Made by a program: the position numbers and the translations under genes. From contig JADJLX010000005.1 of assembly GCA_016709865.1 (NCBI GenBank), positions 1,488,001 to 1,552,000 of the forward strand: 64,000 bases of DNA. The letters run 5' to 3'. Below the pieces are notes generated by a model, which was not told where the DNA came from, did not search any database, and saw only the letters and a program-made list of their open reading frames with translations. The stretch is from Bacteroidales bacterium. Lineage in GTDB: Bacteria > Bacteroidota > Bacteroidia > Bacteroidales > VadinHA17. This document shows, one piece after another, positions 28,471 through 37,242 of this stretch; positions within the stretch are counted from its first letter, which is position 1, and each line of letters opens with the position of its first letter.

Positions 28471-28603
28471 AGCACAAAAATAAAATTTAAAGCAATTGCT
28501 TATTAGCTATTTAACTTTTCATTAACTCTAATTAACCTAACATTAACCGATCATTTTGCAGATTGCCGTACTTTTGATCTATTATTAACAAAATCTATAA
28601 GCC
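28471..28603. promoter_or_regulatory. Divergent regulatory region with palindrome and TTAAC direct repeats
   Basis: This 133-bp gap holds a TATTTTTG -7 box for the kinase operon (minus, 28475-28482), a perfect 12-bp palindrome AAGCAATTGCTT (28490-28501), four TTAAC repeats (28511, 28522, 28532, 28543) spaced 11, 10 and 11 bp, and a TACTTTTG -7 box (28569-28576) for the divergent gene. Same-direction repeats one helical turn apart are the usual operator form for OmpR/PhoB-type regulators; the adjacent operon encodes one. Autoregulation and control of the divergent gene are inferred. Confidence 0.6.
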
Positions 28604-29263
28604 ATGAAAAGATTTCTAACAATTCTGACGCTCTCATTCATAGTTTGCCTTATACCATTTTCCGGTATAACAGCACAGGAGAAGAAGAGTGAACAGAAAA
28701 TTAAAGTTATTGTAGATGACGGATCGGGTACCAAAGTCGTTATTGATACCCTTATTAAAGACGGACTAACCAAAGATACTGTTATTGTTAAAGGAGGAAA
28801 GATGGTTTTTATAGGCCATTCCGGAGTTGAAAAGATTAACAGGCATACGGACGGATCCGGTAATGTTTATGTATATGTATCCTCCGACGGTGATGAACCC
28901 GCAAAAGACTCCAGGTCAGTTACTGTTGTCAGCTCCGATGATGCTACATGGACAGTAAAGGATTCTGAGGGAAAAAACGAAAAGACTGAAAGAACTATTT
29001 ATATCAGCGACGGGAAGAGTAACGATAAAAAGATAGAGAAAACTTACAGTGTAACAGTTTCCAAGGATGACAACGAATCACCTGAATATGAAACCAGGTC
29101 AATCATTGCAAAAGATGGCATTGTAGTTACTGTTGAAGGTAATGATGAAACAAAAGTAAAGGAGCTTGTAAAAGAGATTCAACAGAAAATGGGAGTTCAG
29201 CCTCCTGAAGCTGATACAGATGGAGCTGGAAAAGTTTCAACAAAAAAGGCTGTAAAAAAGTAA
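28604..29263 (+). CDS. Exported hydrophilic protein of unknown function
   Basis: A 219-residue protein with a signal peptide (about 1-25, ending GITAQ). The mature part is rich in Lys, Asp, Ser, Val and Thr with repeated beta-strand-like stretches (IKVIVDDGSGTKVVIDTLI, then RSVTVVSSDDATWTVKD, then KTYSVTVSKDD). The tail is basic (STKKAVKK). No Cys is seen, and I recognise no family. It is divergent from a kinase/response-regulator operon with a likely shared operator, so it may be a target of that system, perhaps an envelope-stress protein; that is inference. Confidence 0.6.
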   Translation: MKRFLTILTLSFIVCLIPFSGITAQEKKSEQKIKVIVDDGSGTKVVIDTLIKDGLTKDTVIVKGGKMVFIGHSGVEKINRHTDGSGNVYVYVSSDGDEPAKDSRSVTVVSSDDATWTVKDSEGKNEKTERTIYISDGKSNDKKIEKTYSVTVSKDDNESPEYETRSIIAKDGIVVTVEGNDETKVKELVKEIQQKMGVQPPEADTDGAGKVSTKKAVKK

Positions 29264-29280
29264 TTAAAATTTTCTTTTAC

Positions 29281-29400
29281 CGCTTAGGGCCACAGAGTTT
29301 TCGCAGAGGTACGCAGAGTAAATTGTTTTAAGGATTTCTCAGCGGTTCTCTGCGACAGCCTGAGCTCGCGAAGGCCTTTGCGTTCTCTGCGGTTAATTAA
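29281..29400. repeat. Intergenic imperfect inverted repeat (CGCAGAG-type)
   Basis: The left part carries CGCAGAG-type words (CACAGAG, GCAGAGG, CGCAGAG) and the right part their complements (CTCTGCG twice, with TTCTCTGCGGTTAA), so the whole of about 120 bp is an imperfect inverted repeat bounded by TACCGC and GCGGTTA. Elements with these words are, from general experience, scattered between genes in many Bacteroidota and other bacteria. There is no coding potential. It might fold at the 3' end of the upstream transcript. Confidence 0.6.
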
Positions 29401-29419
29401 TTCAGACACAAAAGAGGTA

Positions 29420-30100
29420 TTATTTTACCGAATCCATAAAGACAGACCAGATATCACCTTCAGGGAAGTGGCCAATGATTGATACCGGTTCCTTTTTGAC
29501 AGGGTGAATAAATTCAACCTTCCGGGCAAACAGGCTTATACTTCCGTCTTCATTTGATCTCTGGAATCCGTATTTCAGGTCACCTTTTATCGGGCAGCCA
29601 ATTTTTGCCAGCTGAGCTCTGATCTGGTGATGTCTTCCTGTATGTAGCTCTATTTCTAGCATATAAAAACGCTCAGATCTTCCTTTTAATCTGTATGTAA
29701 GACTGGCAGATTTCGAACCCTTCACCTCTGTATCAAAGACATAGCTTTTATTCTGTGCCTCGTTTTTCTTCAGAAAATGTGTAATAGTGGCCTCATCCTC
29801 AGGAGGACGCTCCTTTACAATAGCAAGGTAAGTTTTCTTCACCTGCTTATCCCTGAACATCTCATTGAGCCTCTCAAGTGCTTTTGAAGTACGGGCATAA
29901 AGCAGGACTCCGCTTACTGGTCTGTCGAGCCTGTGAACCACACCCAGAAAAACCTCTCCAGGCTTTTTATATTTCTCAGCAAGATATTTTTTTACCTCGG
30001 TATCGAGTGATACATCACCGGTTTTATCGCCCTGTGCCAGATCTGAGGATCTTTTATAAACAGCAATAATATGATTGTCCTCGTATAGTATTTCTGCCAT
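29420..30100 (-). CDS. RluA-family pseudouridine synthase
   Basis: A 226-residue RNA-modifying enzyme. The catalytic motif HRLDRPVSGVLLYARTSKA has its Asp at residue 59, and the downstream ETxLHTGRHHQIRAQ-like segment (EIELHTGRHHQIRAQLAKIGCPIKGD) confirms the RluA family. No S4 domain precedes it and the length is short, so it is a catalytic-domain-only member. The target uridine (rRNA or tRNA) cannot be decided. It follows panB by 11 bp and is likely cotranscribed. Confidence 0.88.
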   Translation of the reverse strand: MAEILYEDNHIIAVYKRSSDLAQGDKTGDVSLDTEVKKYLAEKYKKPGEVFLGVVHRLDRPVSGVLLYARTSKALERLNEMFRDKQVKKTYLAIVKERPPEDEATITHFLKKNEAQNKSYVFDTEVKGSKSASLTYRLKGRSERFYMLEIELHTGRHHQIRAQLAKIGCPIKGDLKYGFQRSNEDGSISLFARKVEFIHPVKKEPVSIIGHFPEGDIWSVFMDSVK

Positions 30101-30111
30101 CTGAATTATTA

Positions 30112-30927
30112 TTAATACTGCTCCTTTTCGTTAGGAAAATCCTGCGATCTTACATCTGTAATATACGCCTGGACAGCCCCTTTGATCTCGGTATGGAGGT
30201 TATGATACCTCCTGAGGAATCTTGGAGAAAACTCCTGTGTAATACCAAGCATATCGTGAAGAACAAGAACCTGACCATCACATTTTCCTCCGGCCCCTAT
30301 GCCGATAACCGGGATCTTTAAACTTACTGTAACCTCTTCTGCCAGTCTCGCCGGTATCTTTTCCAGAACTACAGCAAAACAACCTGTCTGCTCAAGTAAC
30401 CTGGCATCCTCCATCAGCCGGCGTGCTTCCTCTTCCTCCTTTGCCCTCACAACATATGTCCCGAACTTATGTATTGCCTGCGGGGTGAGTCCGAGATGCC
30501 CCATCACAGGAATACCTGCTGACAGTATTCTTTCGATTGATTCAACTACCTGAAAACCTCCTTCAAGCTTAACTGCATGGGCGCCTGTTTCTTTCATTAT
30601 CCTTATTGATGAAGCCAAAGCTTCCTTGGAGTTTCCCTGATATGTTCCAAAGGGAAGATCAACTACTACCAGCGCTCTCTTAACGCCTCTGACAACAGAA
30701 GCAGCATGGTAAATCATATTGTCGAGTGTAATCGGCAGAGTTGTATCATAACCTGCCATTACATTTGAGGCAGAGTCACCTACCAGAATAACATCTATTT
30801 CTGCTTCATCGATGATTCTGGCAATGGAATAATCGTAAGCCGTTAACATGGCAATCTTTTCACCTTTGAGCTTCATCTCATTTAGAACATGAGTGGTTAC
30901 TCTTTTGACAGTTTTATGTATCGACAT
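30112..30927 (-). CDS. panB: 3-methyl-2-oxobutanoate hydroxymethyltransferase
   Basis: A 271-residue enzyme of pantothenate synthesis that transfers a hydroxymethyl group from methylene-tetrahydrofolate to ketoisovalerate, giving ketopantoate. Characteristic segments are [58 protein letters not shown] and [23 protein letters not shown]. The ATG at 30927 begins [11 protein letters not shown], as in relatives; ten extra upstream codons (from 30957) would overlap a -7 promoter box, so I reject the longer start. No panC or panD is present in the window. Confidence 0.95.
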   Translation of the reverse strand: MSIHKTVKRVTTHVLNEMKLKGEKIAMLTAYDYSIARIIDEAEIDVILVGDSASNVMAGYDTTLPITLDNMIYHAASVVRGVKRALVVVDLPFGTYQGNSKEALASSIRIMKETGAHAVKLEGGFQVVESIERILSAGIPVMGHLGLTPQAIHKFGTYVVRAKEEEEARRLMEDARLLEQTGCFAVVLEKIPARLAEEVTVSLKIPVIGIGAGGKCDGQVLVLHDMLGITQEFSPRFLRRYHNLHTEIKGAVQAYITDVRSQDFPNEKEQY

Positions 30928-30954
30928 AATAATTAAAGTGTTGATTCCAGCCGA

Positions 30955-30962
30955 CAAAGTTA
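30955..30962 (-). promoter_or_regulatory. Bacteroidota -7 box before panB
   Basis: On the minus strand TAACTTTG, an exact TAnnTTTG match, ends 27 bp before the ATG at 30927. It supports the shorter panB start. Confidence 0.5.
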
Positions 30963-31020
30963 CAGAATTGTATCGGATGATTCATATCAGCTCATACTTC
31001 TTTTTGATTTGGCAGACCCA

Positions 31021-31035
31021 GACAGAATCTCTGTC
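31021..31035. promoter_or_regulatory. Perfect dyad upstream of the dnaK sigma-54-type promoter
   Basis: GACAGA-ATC-TCTGTC is a perfect 6-bp dyad centred about 85 bp upstream of the transcription start predicted from the -24/-12 element. That is a suitable position for an upstream activating site bound by a sigma-54 enhancer-binding protein. It could equally be an operator for panB, which is read divergently. Confidence 0.45.
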
Positions 31036-31086
31036 GTTTTGTCACAACTTAAGTCATATTTACCTGAAAAATTAATTTTTTCACAA

Positions 31087-31102
31087 TGGCATAATCATTG
31101 CT
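31087..31102 (+). promoter_or_regulatory. Sigma-54-type -24/-12 promoter of dnaK
   Basis: TGGCAT-AATCA-TTGCT has the invariant GG and GC exactly 10 bp apart (GG at 31088-31089, GC at 31100-31101) and matches TGGCAC-N5-TTGCW at all but one specified base. Transcription would begin near 31113, leaving a leader of about 30 nt before the dnaK ATG. No CIRCE element is visible. Confidence 0.6.
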
Positions 31103-31143
31103 TATCCAAATTAACAAACTGAAAATTTTTAAACTATAATAAA

Positions 31144-33054
31144 ATGGGAAAAATAATTGGCATCGATCTCGGAACAACAAATTCATGCGTTTCAGTAATG
31201 GAGGGCAATGAACCAGTTGTAATCCCGAACAGTGAGGGAAAAAGAACCACCCCTTCGATAGTAGCATTCATTGATGGAGGAGAAAGAAAAGTGGGAGATC
31301 CGGCTAAACGGCAGGCAATAACCAACGCTAAGAATACTGTGTTCTCGATAAAAAGGTTCATGGGCGAGACATATGATAAGGTAACAAAAGAGATTAAAAG
31401 GGTATCCTATACAGTGGTTAAAGGGGATAATAATACACCCAGGGTAAAAATAGATAACCGAATGTATTCACCTCAGGAGATATCTGCAATGATCCTTCAA
31501 AAGATGAAGAAGACTGCAGAAGATTATCTCGGACAGGAAGTTACAGAGGCTGTTATAACTGTTCCTGCATATTTCAGCGATTCTCAGCGTCAGGCTACAA
31601 AAGAGGCTGGTGAGATTGCCGGACTAAATGTAAAAAGGATAATTAATGAGCCTACTGCTGCTTCACTTGCATATGGCCTTGACAAAAAATCACAGGATCT
31701 TAAAATTGCAGTGTTTGACCTTGGCGGCGGAACATTTGATATATCAATTCTTGAGCTGGGCGACGGCGTATTTGAGGTAAAATCGACAAATGGTGACACT
31801 CACCTTGGCGGTGACGACTTTGATCATATGATCATCGACTGGATGGCAGAAGAATTCCTTAAGGATGAAGGTGTTGACCTTAGAAAAGATCCTATGGCTT
31901 TACAGCGTCTGAAAGAGGCTGCAGAGAAAGCCAAGATTGAACTATCAAGCTCAACTACCACCGAAATCAACCTTCCTTATATAATGCCGGTTGACGGAAT
32001 TCCAAAACACCTTGTAAAAACACTTACACGTGCCAACTTTGAGAAAATATGCGATAAGCTTATTCAGGCATGTATCGAACCTTGTAAACTGGCTCTTAAG
32101 GATTCAGGACTTAAAGTAACTGAGATTGATGAGGTACTTCTTGTTGGAGGATCAACACGTATACCTGCAATACAGCAGCTCGTTGAGAAATTCTTCGGAA
32201 GAGTTCCTTCCAAGGGAGTTAACCCCGATGAAGTGGTCGCTATTGGTGCAGCTATTCAGGGTGGAGTTCTCACTGGTGAGGTAAAAGATGTACTTCTGCT
32301 CGACGTTACTCCGCTTTCTCTCGGAATCGAAACAATGGGTGGTGTCATGACCAAGCTGATCGAATCAAACACAACAATACCAACCAAAAAGACAGAGGTA
32401 TTCACAACAGCAGCCGACAGTCAGCCATCAGTTGAAATTCATGTTCTTCAGGGCGAAAGACCAATGGCAGCAGGGAATAAAACAATCGGACGATTCCATC
32501 TCGATGGCATTCCTCCGGCCCCAAGAGGGGTTCCTCAGATCGAGGTATCTTTCGACATAGATGCAAATGGTATTCTTCACGTAGGTGCGAAAGACAGGGG
32601 AACAGGCAAAGAGCAGAGGATCAGAATTGAAGCATCTTCCGGGCTTAGCGATGATGAGATAAAAAGGATGAGAGACGAGGCTAAAGCCAATGCAGAAGCT
32701 GACAGTCTGGCGAAAGCAAAAGTTGAGAAGATAAATACTGCTGACAGTATGATCTTTACAACTGAAAAACAGCTTAAGGAATTTGGTGACAAACTTCCGG
32801 CAGACAAAAAGCCGGCTATTGAGGCAGCACTGGCTAAACTCAAGGAAGCTCATAAAGCTCAGGATGTTGATGCTATAGACAAATCCCTTGCTGAACTGAA
32901 TTCAGTATGGCAGGTAGCTTCGGAAGAGATGTACAAGACTGCACAGGGTGCAGGACAGCCTACAGCTCAGCCTGGTCCGGAACAACCTACATCAGGCAAC
33001 ACTAAATCAGGTAATGAAGAAGTTACAGATGTTGACTTTGAAGAAGTAAAGTAA
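31144..33054 (+). CDS. dnaK: Chaperone DnaK (Hsp70)
   Basis: A 636-residue Hsp70. The ATPase domain (about 1-385) opens with [20 protein letters not shown] and has the family motifs [16 protein letters not shown] ([13 protein letters not shown]) and [11 protein letters not shown]. The substrate-binding domain (about 390-510) and helical lid (about 515-600) follow, with a Gly/Pro/Gln-rich tail ending [10 protein letters not shown], the EEVD-like ending of bacterial DnaK. It is complete and of normal length. It is monocistronic here: no grpE or dnaJ adjoins it, and a hairpin terminator follows directly. Its promoter resembles sigma-54 type, which is unusual for dnaK. Confidence 0.98.
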   Translation: MGKIIGIDLGTTNSCVSVMEGNEPVVIPNSEGKRTTPSIVAFIDGGERKVGDPAKRQAITNAKNTVFSIKRFMGETYDKVTKEIKRVSYTVVKGDNNTPRVKIDNRMYSPQEISAMILQKMKKTAEDYLGQEVTEAVITVPAYFSDSQRQATKEAGEIAGLNVKRIINEPTAASLAYGLDKKSQDLKIAVFDLGGGTFDISILELGDGVFEVKSTNGDTHLGGDDFDHMIIDWMAEEFLKDEGVDLRKDPMALQRLKEAAEKAKIELSSSTTTEINLPYIMPVDGIPKHLVKTLTRANFEKICDKLIQACIEPCKLALKDSGLKVTEIDEVLLVGGSTRIPAIQQLVEKFFGRVPSKGVNPDEVVAIGAAIQGGVLTGEVKDVLLLDVTPLSLGIETMGGVMTKLIESNTTIPTKKTEVFTTAADSQPSVEIHVLQGERPMAAGNKTIGRFHLDGIPPAPRGVPQIEVSFDIDANGILHVGAKDRGTGKEQRIRIEASSGLSDDEIKRMRDEAKANAEADSLAKAKVEKINTADSMIFTTEKQLKEFGDKLPADKKPAIEAALAKLKEAHKAQDVDAIDKSLAELNSVWQVASEEMYKTAQGAGQPTAQPGPEQPTSGNTKSGNEEVTDVDFEEVK

Positions 33055-33074
33055 ATATTCAATAATCATAGAGA

Positions 33075-33107
33075 AAAGAGGTCGAAGAAATTCAACCTCT
33101 TTTTTTT
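33075..33107 (+). terminator. Intrinsic terminator of dnaK
   Basis: An 11-bp stem interrupted by one C/A mismatch with a GAAA loop (arms 33075-33086 and 33091-33102), followed by a run of T to 33107. It begins 20 bp past the dnaK stop. Confidence 0.85.
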
Positions 33108-33140
33108 GTACTTTTATAGATAATTTTACGTTAGCAGTAT

Positions 33141-33929
33141 ATGAATGTAAAGACCTTATCAATCATAGCTTTTCTGGTAATATCTGTCGCGGCAAACTGT
33201 CAGACTGATACCAAAATAAATATTACCGACACAAGAGGGATGAAACAGGGCCGTTGGGAAAAAAAGTACCCTAATGGTAATACTATGTATGAAGGATTCT
33301 TCAGTGATGATCATCCGGTCGGGGAGTTTAAAAGGTACTATGATGATAAAACTCTGAAATCGGTTCTCATCTATAGCAAGGACGGAAAGGAAGCTGCGGC
33401 AGAACTCTATCATCCAAACGGATATTTAGCATCCAGAGGTAAGTATGTTAACCAGTTAAAAGAAGGAAAATGGAAATTCTTCTCTCAAATAGTCAGCGGA
33501 TACCTTCTGAGTGAAGAACAATACATTAAGAATATACGAAATGGCATTTCACTTACTTTTTATCCCGATAGTACTGTTGCTGAAAAAGTAACTTATGTAA
33601 ACAATGTAAAACATGGTGAATGGATAAAGTATTATCCTGACGGTAAAGTATGCCTGAAAGCAACTTATGTCAATGGAAAAGTGAATGGATTATTTGAATC
33701 GTGGTACGAAAACGGGGCCATACAGTTCTCAGGAGAGTATAAAAACGACTTAAGGAACGGAAAATGGCTCATCTTCAATAATAAAGGGTCATTGAAATAT
33801 GCATTGGAATACATTAACGGAATAACTACAGATCGCAGACTGGAACTTGAGGAATCTAACTTTCTAGATTCACTTGAACTGAATATGGGTAAAATTGCCG
33901 ATCCGGAAAATTCGGAGATAATAAGATAA
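33141..33929 (+). CDS. Exported MORN-variant (YwqK-like) repeat protein
   Basis: A 262-residue protein with a signal peptide (about 1-20, ending AANCQ; the Cys may be a lipobox, though the context is poor). The rest is a chain of MORN-variant repeats of about 23 residues (GRWEKKYPNGNTMYEGFFSDDHPVGEF, then GYLASRGKYVNQLKEGKWKF, then GEWIKYYPDGKVCLKATYVNGKVNGLFESWYENG). These repeats form a beta-meander scaffold; the YwqK antitoxin label often attached to them says little about function. Its stop overlaps the ATG of the next gene by one base (TAATG), so it is translationally coupled to the T9SS subtilase. Confidence 0.8.
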   Translation: MNVKTLSIIAFLVISVAANCQTDTKINITDTRGMKQGRWEKKYPNGNTMYEGFFSDDHPVGEFKRYYDDKTLKSVLIYSKDGKEAAAELYHPNGYLASRGKYVNQLKEGKWKFFSQIVSGYLLSEEQYIKNIRNGISLTFYPDSTVAEKVTYVNNVKHGEWIKYYPDGKVCLKATYVNGKVNGLFESWYENGAIQFSGEYKNDLRNGKWLIFNNKGSLKYALEYINGITTDRRLELEESNFLDSLELNMGKIADPENSEIIR

Positions 33930-35581
33930 TGATCCTTTCTTTGCATCCATATAGAAATGCTATAGTAATTCTGGCAGCTCTTTTGTTGCTAACTGTCTCA
34001 TTTCCTGCAAATGGGCAAAGCAATGCATATTTCTACAGAGTATATTTTAAAGATAAGGGAGATAACAATCCGGATAATACAACTCTCGAATCGGTGGTAT
34101 CGCCAAGAGCAATTAAAAGACGCAGTAAAATTGGGATCACACATCCGGATATGAAAGATCTTCCTGTCTGGCAGGGATATCTGAGTCAGATAAAGTCGAC
34201 AGGGCTTTCACTTCATTGTAAATCAAAATGGATGAATAGTGCTGTTTTCAGGTCTGACCTTCCAATAAACATAACTGCAATTCAGAATCTTCCTTTTGTA
34301 GCTGAGGTAAGGATTGTTAAAAGACCAGGCATCAAGAGCAGCTTCACTAATAAACTTGATTTTCAGGAGATTGCAGATGATTTTTCTGCCTTCGACCGCC
34401 CGATAACCATGGTGAACGGCTACCCTTTGCATAACTCCGGATACAACGGCAGCAATGTCCTTATTGCAGTACTTGATGGAGGATTTATGCTAGCCGATAA
34501 GATCTCATCACTGAGCCACCTGAGAACCAGAAATGGCATAAAGTATACTTACGACTTTGTTAACAATACAGGATATGTCTATAATTCAAGTACTCATGGC
34601 ACAGCCGTTCTGTCGATACTTGCCGGAAAAGCTTCCGGGTTTATTGCCGGTACAGCCGCTGGTGCTGATTATATTCTTCTCAAAACTGAAGACACCGGGT
34701 CAGAATACCCGTGTGAAGAGGATTTCTGGATAGCTGGTGCAGAGTACGCCGACAGTGCAGGAGTTGATATTATTACCTCATCTCTGGGATATTATAATTT
34801 TGACGACCCTGCCATGAATTATAAATACAGTGACCTAAACGGAAATAATGCTTTTATAACCATAGCTGCTGACATCGCAGCTGCAAAAGGGATACTCGTT
34901 GTCAACAGTGCAGGCAATGAGAGGAACAAGGTGTGGAAAAGAATAATATTCCCGTCAGATGGCGACAGTGTTCTGGCTTCAGGAGCTGTCCAGGGAAACA
35001 ATCTGATTTCGGACTTCTCTTCAGCCGGACCCTCCTACGACAGAAGAGTAAAGCCTGATATATCGACTATGGGTGTGAGTGTTCCGCTCCAGACTGCCGT
35101 GGCCTCTTTTACAAGGGGAAATGGAACATCATTCTCATGCCCCGTATTGAGCGGCATGGCAGCATGTCTTATTCAGGCAGTACCTGAAGCCGGGAATTAT
35201 GATATCATAGAAGCTATCAGATCCAGCGCTGACAGAGTCAATACACCTGACTCATTATATGGATATGGGATCCCCAATATGGTTACCGCCCTCAATAAAC
35301 TTCAGGACAAATATTTAAGAGTTCCTGAAGAGAATCCGGTAGCAGCGCCAAATCCTACCACAGGCTATTTTGAGTTCATATTAAAGGAACCTGACAGTAA
35401 AATAACTATCGAAGTGTTTTCAATGTCGGGCACATTGATCATCAGAAAAGAGTTTCCTCAATACGCCGGAAGGAGAATAAGTATTACAGAACTTCAGAAC
35501 CACAATCAGGGGATATACCTGGTAAGGATTACAACAGATACAGGAACAAGTGTTCACAAAGTAGTTAAGATAAATAACTAA
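33929..35581 (+). CDS. Secreted subtilisin-like (S8) protease with T9SS type A tail
   Basis: A 550-residue exported protease. It has a signal peptide (about 1-30, ending ANGQ), a pro-region (about 31-150), and then a complete catalytic triad: Asp183 (IAVLDGGF), His223 (THGTAV) and Ser401 (GTSFSCP). The last about 75 residues (AAPNPTTGYFEF ... QGIYLVRITTDTGTSVHKVVKI) are a T9SS type A sorting domain, so it is exported across the outer membrane. Spacing of the triad and length are normal for Bacteroidota surface subtilases. It is coupled to the MORN gene upstream and to xseA downstream through overlapping stop/start codons. Confidence 0.92.
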   Translation: MILSLHPYRNAIVILAALLLLTVSFPANGQSNAYFYRVYFKDKGDNNPDNTTLESVVSPRAIKRRSKIGITHPDMKDLPVWQGYLSQIKSTGLSLHCKSKWMNSAVFRSDLPINITAIQNLPFVAEVRIVKRPGIKSSFTNKLDFQEIADDFSAFDRPITMVNGYPLHNSGYNGSNVLIAVLDGGFMLADKISSLSHLRTRNGIKYTYDFVNNTGYVYNSSTHGTAVLSILAGKASGFIAGTAAGADYILLKTEDTGSEYPCEEDFWIAGAEYADSAGVDIITSSLGYYNFDDPAMNYKYSDLNGNNAFITIAADIAAAKGILVVNSAGNERNKVWKRIIFPSDGDSVLASGAVQGNNLISDFSSAGPSYDRRVKPDISTMGVSVPLQTAVASFTRGNGTSFSCPVLSGMAACLIQAVPEAGNYDIIEAIRSSADRVNTPDSLYGYGIPNMVTALNKLQDKYLRVPEENPVAAPNPTTGYFEFILKEPDSKITIEVFSMSGTLIIRKEFPQYAGRRISITELQNHNQGIYLVRITTDTGTSVHKVVKINN

Positions 35582-36819
35582 TGATGAGCGAAAAACTGAC
35601 TCTTACAGATCTGCAGCTATTAATCAGAGACTCTTTGTACATAGCCTTACCGGAAATGTATTGGGTTATAGCCGAGATTTCAGAGATTAAAGAAAACAGC
35701 TCAGGGCATTGCTATCTGGAACTGATTGAAAAGCATCCGGATGAGAATAATGTAAGGGCAAAGATTAAGGCAATAATATGGAGCAACAGATACAGGTTTA
35801 TCAAATCACTGTTTGAAAATATTACAGGGGAATCGATTAAAGAAGGATTAAAGGTACTTGTAAAAGCTAAAATTGAATACCACGAGATATACGGACTCAG
35901 TCTTGTGATTACCGACATAGATCCGGCATTTACAGTAGGTGAGCTGGCTATGAAACGTCAGCAAATCATTCACAGACTCGAAAAAGAAGGCGTAATCACA
36001 ATGAATAAGGAAATTGACTTTCCATATGCTCCCCAGAGGATAGCTGTCATTTCCTCAAAAAATGCAGCAGGATATACTGATTTCATAAAGCAGCTTAAAG
36101 GTAACAGCTTCGGATACACCTTCTATACAGCCCTGTTTGACAGTGCTATGCAGGGATCAGATCTGGAAAATGATATTATTAATGCTCTGAACAAAATTGC
36201 TGACAATTCAGAACAATTCGACCTGGTTGTAATTATCAGAGGCGGAGGTTCTCAGGCTGATCTAAGCTGGTTCGATAATTATAATATTGCTTACCATATC
36301 ACCCAGTTTCCTTTACCGGTAATTACAGGTATTGGACATGATAAGGATATGTCTGTTACAGATCTGGTTGCATATAAGTCACTAAAAACACCTACAGCGT
36401 CAGCCGAATTCATCATTGGGTGTCTGTCTGACGCCGAAAACCATATTTATGAGATGTGGCAGAGAATCAGAGAGATTTCAGTACAGTATACCTCAGGGGC
36501 CGGACTGGTACTGACAAATCATGCAGCCAGACTAACAGCGGCAGCAAAATCATATTCACAAACAAAAATGTATTCGATTGAATCGCTTCTTACCAGTCTG
36601 AAAAACAAAACCCTGAATTACACTAATTTAATGAATTCAAAACTGAATGTTCTTGAAGTTTCTCTTAATATTCTGAATCCGGACAATGTTCTGAAGAGAG
36701 GTTATACGATAACATCGCATAATGGCAAAATTATTAAGTCAAAAGCGGATTTAATGGAAGGAGATGTGATTGATACCAGGTTTAGTAACGGGACAGCGAG
36801 GAGTAAGGTTATTAGATAG
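35581..36819 (+). CDS. xseA: Exodeoxyribonuclease VII large subunit
   Basis: A 412-residue subunit of the nuclease that degrades single-stranded DNA to oligonucleotides. An N-terminal OB-fold (about 1-110: LTDLQLLIRDSLYIALPEMYWVIAEISEIKENSSGHCYLEL) is followed by the nuclease domain with RIAVISSKNAAGYTDFI, VVIIRGGGSQADLSWFDNYNIAYHI and PVITGIGHDKDMSVTDLVAYKSLKTPTASAEFI. A C-terminal coiled coil follows, then a short domain ending in LKRGYTITSHNGKIIKS. The ATG overlaps the subtilase stop by one base. xseB follows after 46 bp. Confidence 0.95.
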   Translation: MMSEKLTLTDLQLLIRDSLYIALPEMYWVIAEISEIKENSSGHCYLELIEKHPDENNVRAKIKAIIWSNRYRFIKSLFENITGESIKEGLKVLVKAKIEYHEIYGLSLVITDIDPAFTVGELAMKRQQIIHRLEKEGVITMNKEIDFPYAPQRIAVISSKNAAGYTDFIKQLKGNSFGYTFYTALFDSAMQGSDLENDIINALNKIADNSEQFDLVVIIRGGGSQADLSWFDNYNIAYHITQFPLPVITGIGHDKDMSVTDLVAYKSLKTPTASAEFIIGCLSDAENHIYEMWQRIREISVQYTSGAGLVLTNHAARLTAAAKSYSQTKMYSIESLLTSLKNKTLNYTNLMNSKLNVLEVSLNILNPDNVLKRGYTITSHNGKIIKSKADLMEGDVIDTRFSNGTARSKVIR

Positions 36820-36865
36820 AAATCATCGGTCTCGCAATGACTAGTTAATTATAAAATTAATATAT

Positions 36866-37063
36866 ATGGCAAAGAAGGAATTTTCATTCAATGATGCAGT
36901 ATCTGAAATTGAAGAAATACTGCAAAACATAGAGGGTGGAGAACTTGACGTTGATAAGCTGTCAGTTGAGGTAAAACGTGCTTCAGAACTTATAAAGCAA
37001 TGCCAGAAAAAACTGAAATCGACTGAAGATGAAATCAACAGTATCTTCAGGGATTTGGCATAA
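36866..37063 (+). CDS. xseB: Exodeoxyribonuclease VII small subunit
   Basis: A 65-residue all-helical subunit: FSFNDAVSEIEEILQNIEGGELDVDKLSVEVKRASELIKQCQKKL is a good match to the XseB pattern (E-x-IL-x-x-IE-GEL-x-x-LSxEYK). It partners with XseA, encoded 46 bp upstream. The intervening gap contains the words GGTCTCGCAATGAC, which resemble a common dispersed repeat end. Length is normal. Confidence 0.93.
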   Translation: MAKKEFSFNDAVSEIEEILQNIEGGELDVDKLSVEVKRASELIKQCQKKLKSTEDEINSIFRDLA

Positions 37064-37068
37064 AAAAT

Positions 37069-37092
37069 AAATCAGGACCAAAGTCCTGATTT
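37069..37092. terminator. Bidirectional hairpin terminator between xseB and thioredoxin
   Basis: A perfect 10-bp stem (AAATCAGGAC / GTCCTGATTT) with a CAAA loop. The minus-strand exit has a T-rich tail (TATTTTTTA) suited to the thioredoxin transcript; the plus-strand exit is weaker (TTACTTCTTT) but could end the xse operon. The remaining about 150 bp to the thioredoxin stop holds nothing recognisable. Confidence 0.75.
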
Positions 37093-37242
37093 ACTTCTTT
37101 ACTACCCTAAACCTAAATCCATGAAAAAAACTCTTGTAACTTATAGTTACTACCTTCTTAATAGTTAAACGCTGGTTGGCTTAGAATTGTTACGGTATTT
37201 TGAATATATTTCCTGAAATAATACTGGTTTTTGACGAATAGC

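Noticed and set aside
31021..31035. CIRCE/HrcA operator before dnaK
   Set aside because: The dyad GACAGA-N3-TCTGTC does not match CIRCE (TTAGCACTC-N9-GAGTGCTAA) in sequence or spacing.
33141..33929. Toxin-antitoxin system based on YwqK-like repeats
   Set aside because: The similarity is only to MORN-variant repeats. The protein is exported, and its coupled neighbour is a T9SS protease, not a toxin.
36825..36842. Insertion-sequence or MITE end in the xseA-xseB gap
   Set aside because: GGTCTCGCAATGAC resembles a common dispersed repeat end, but only one end of about 15 bp is present in a 46-bp gap, with no partner.
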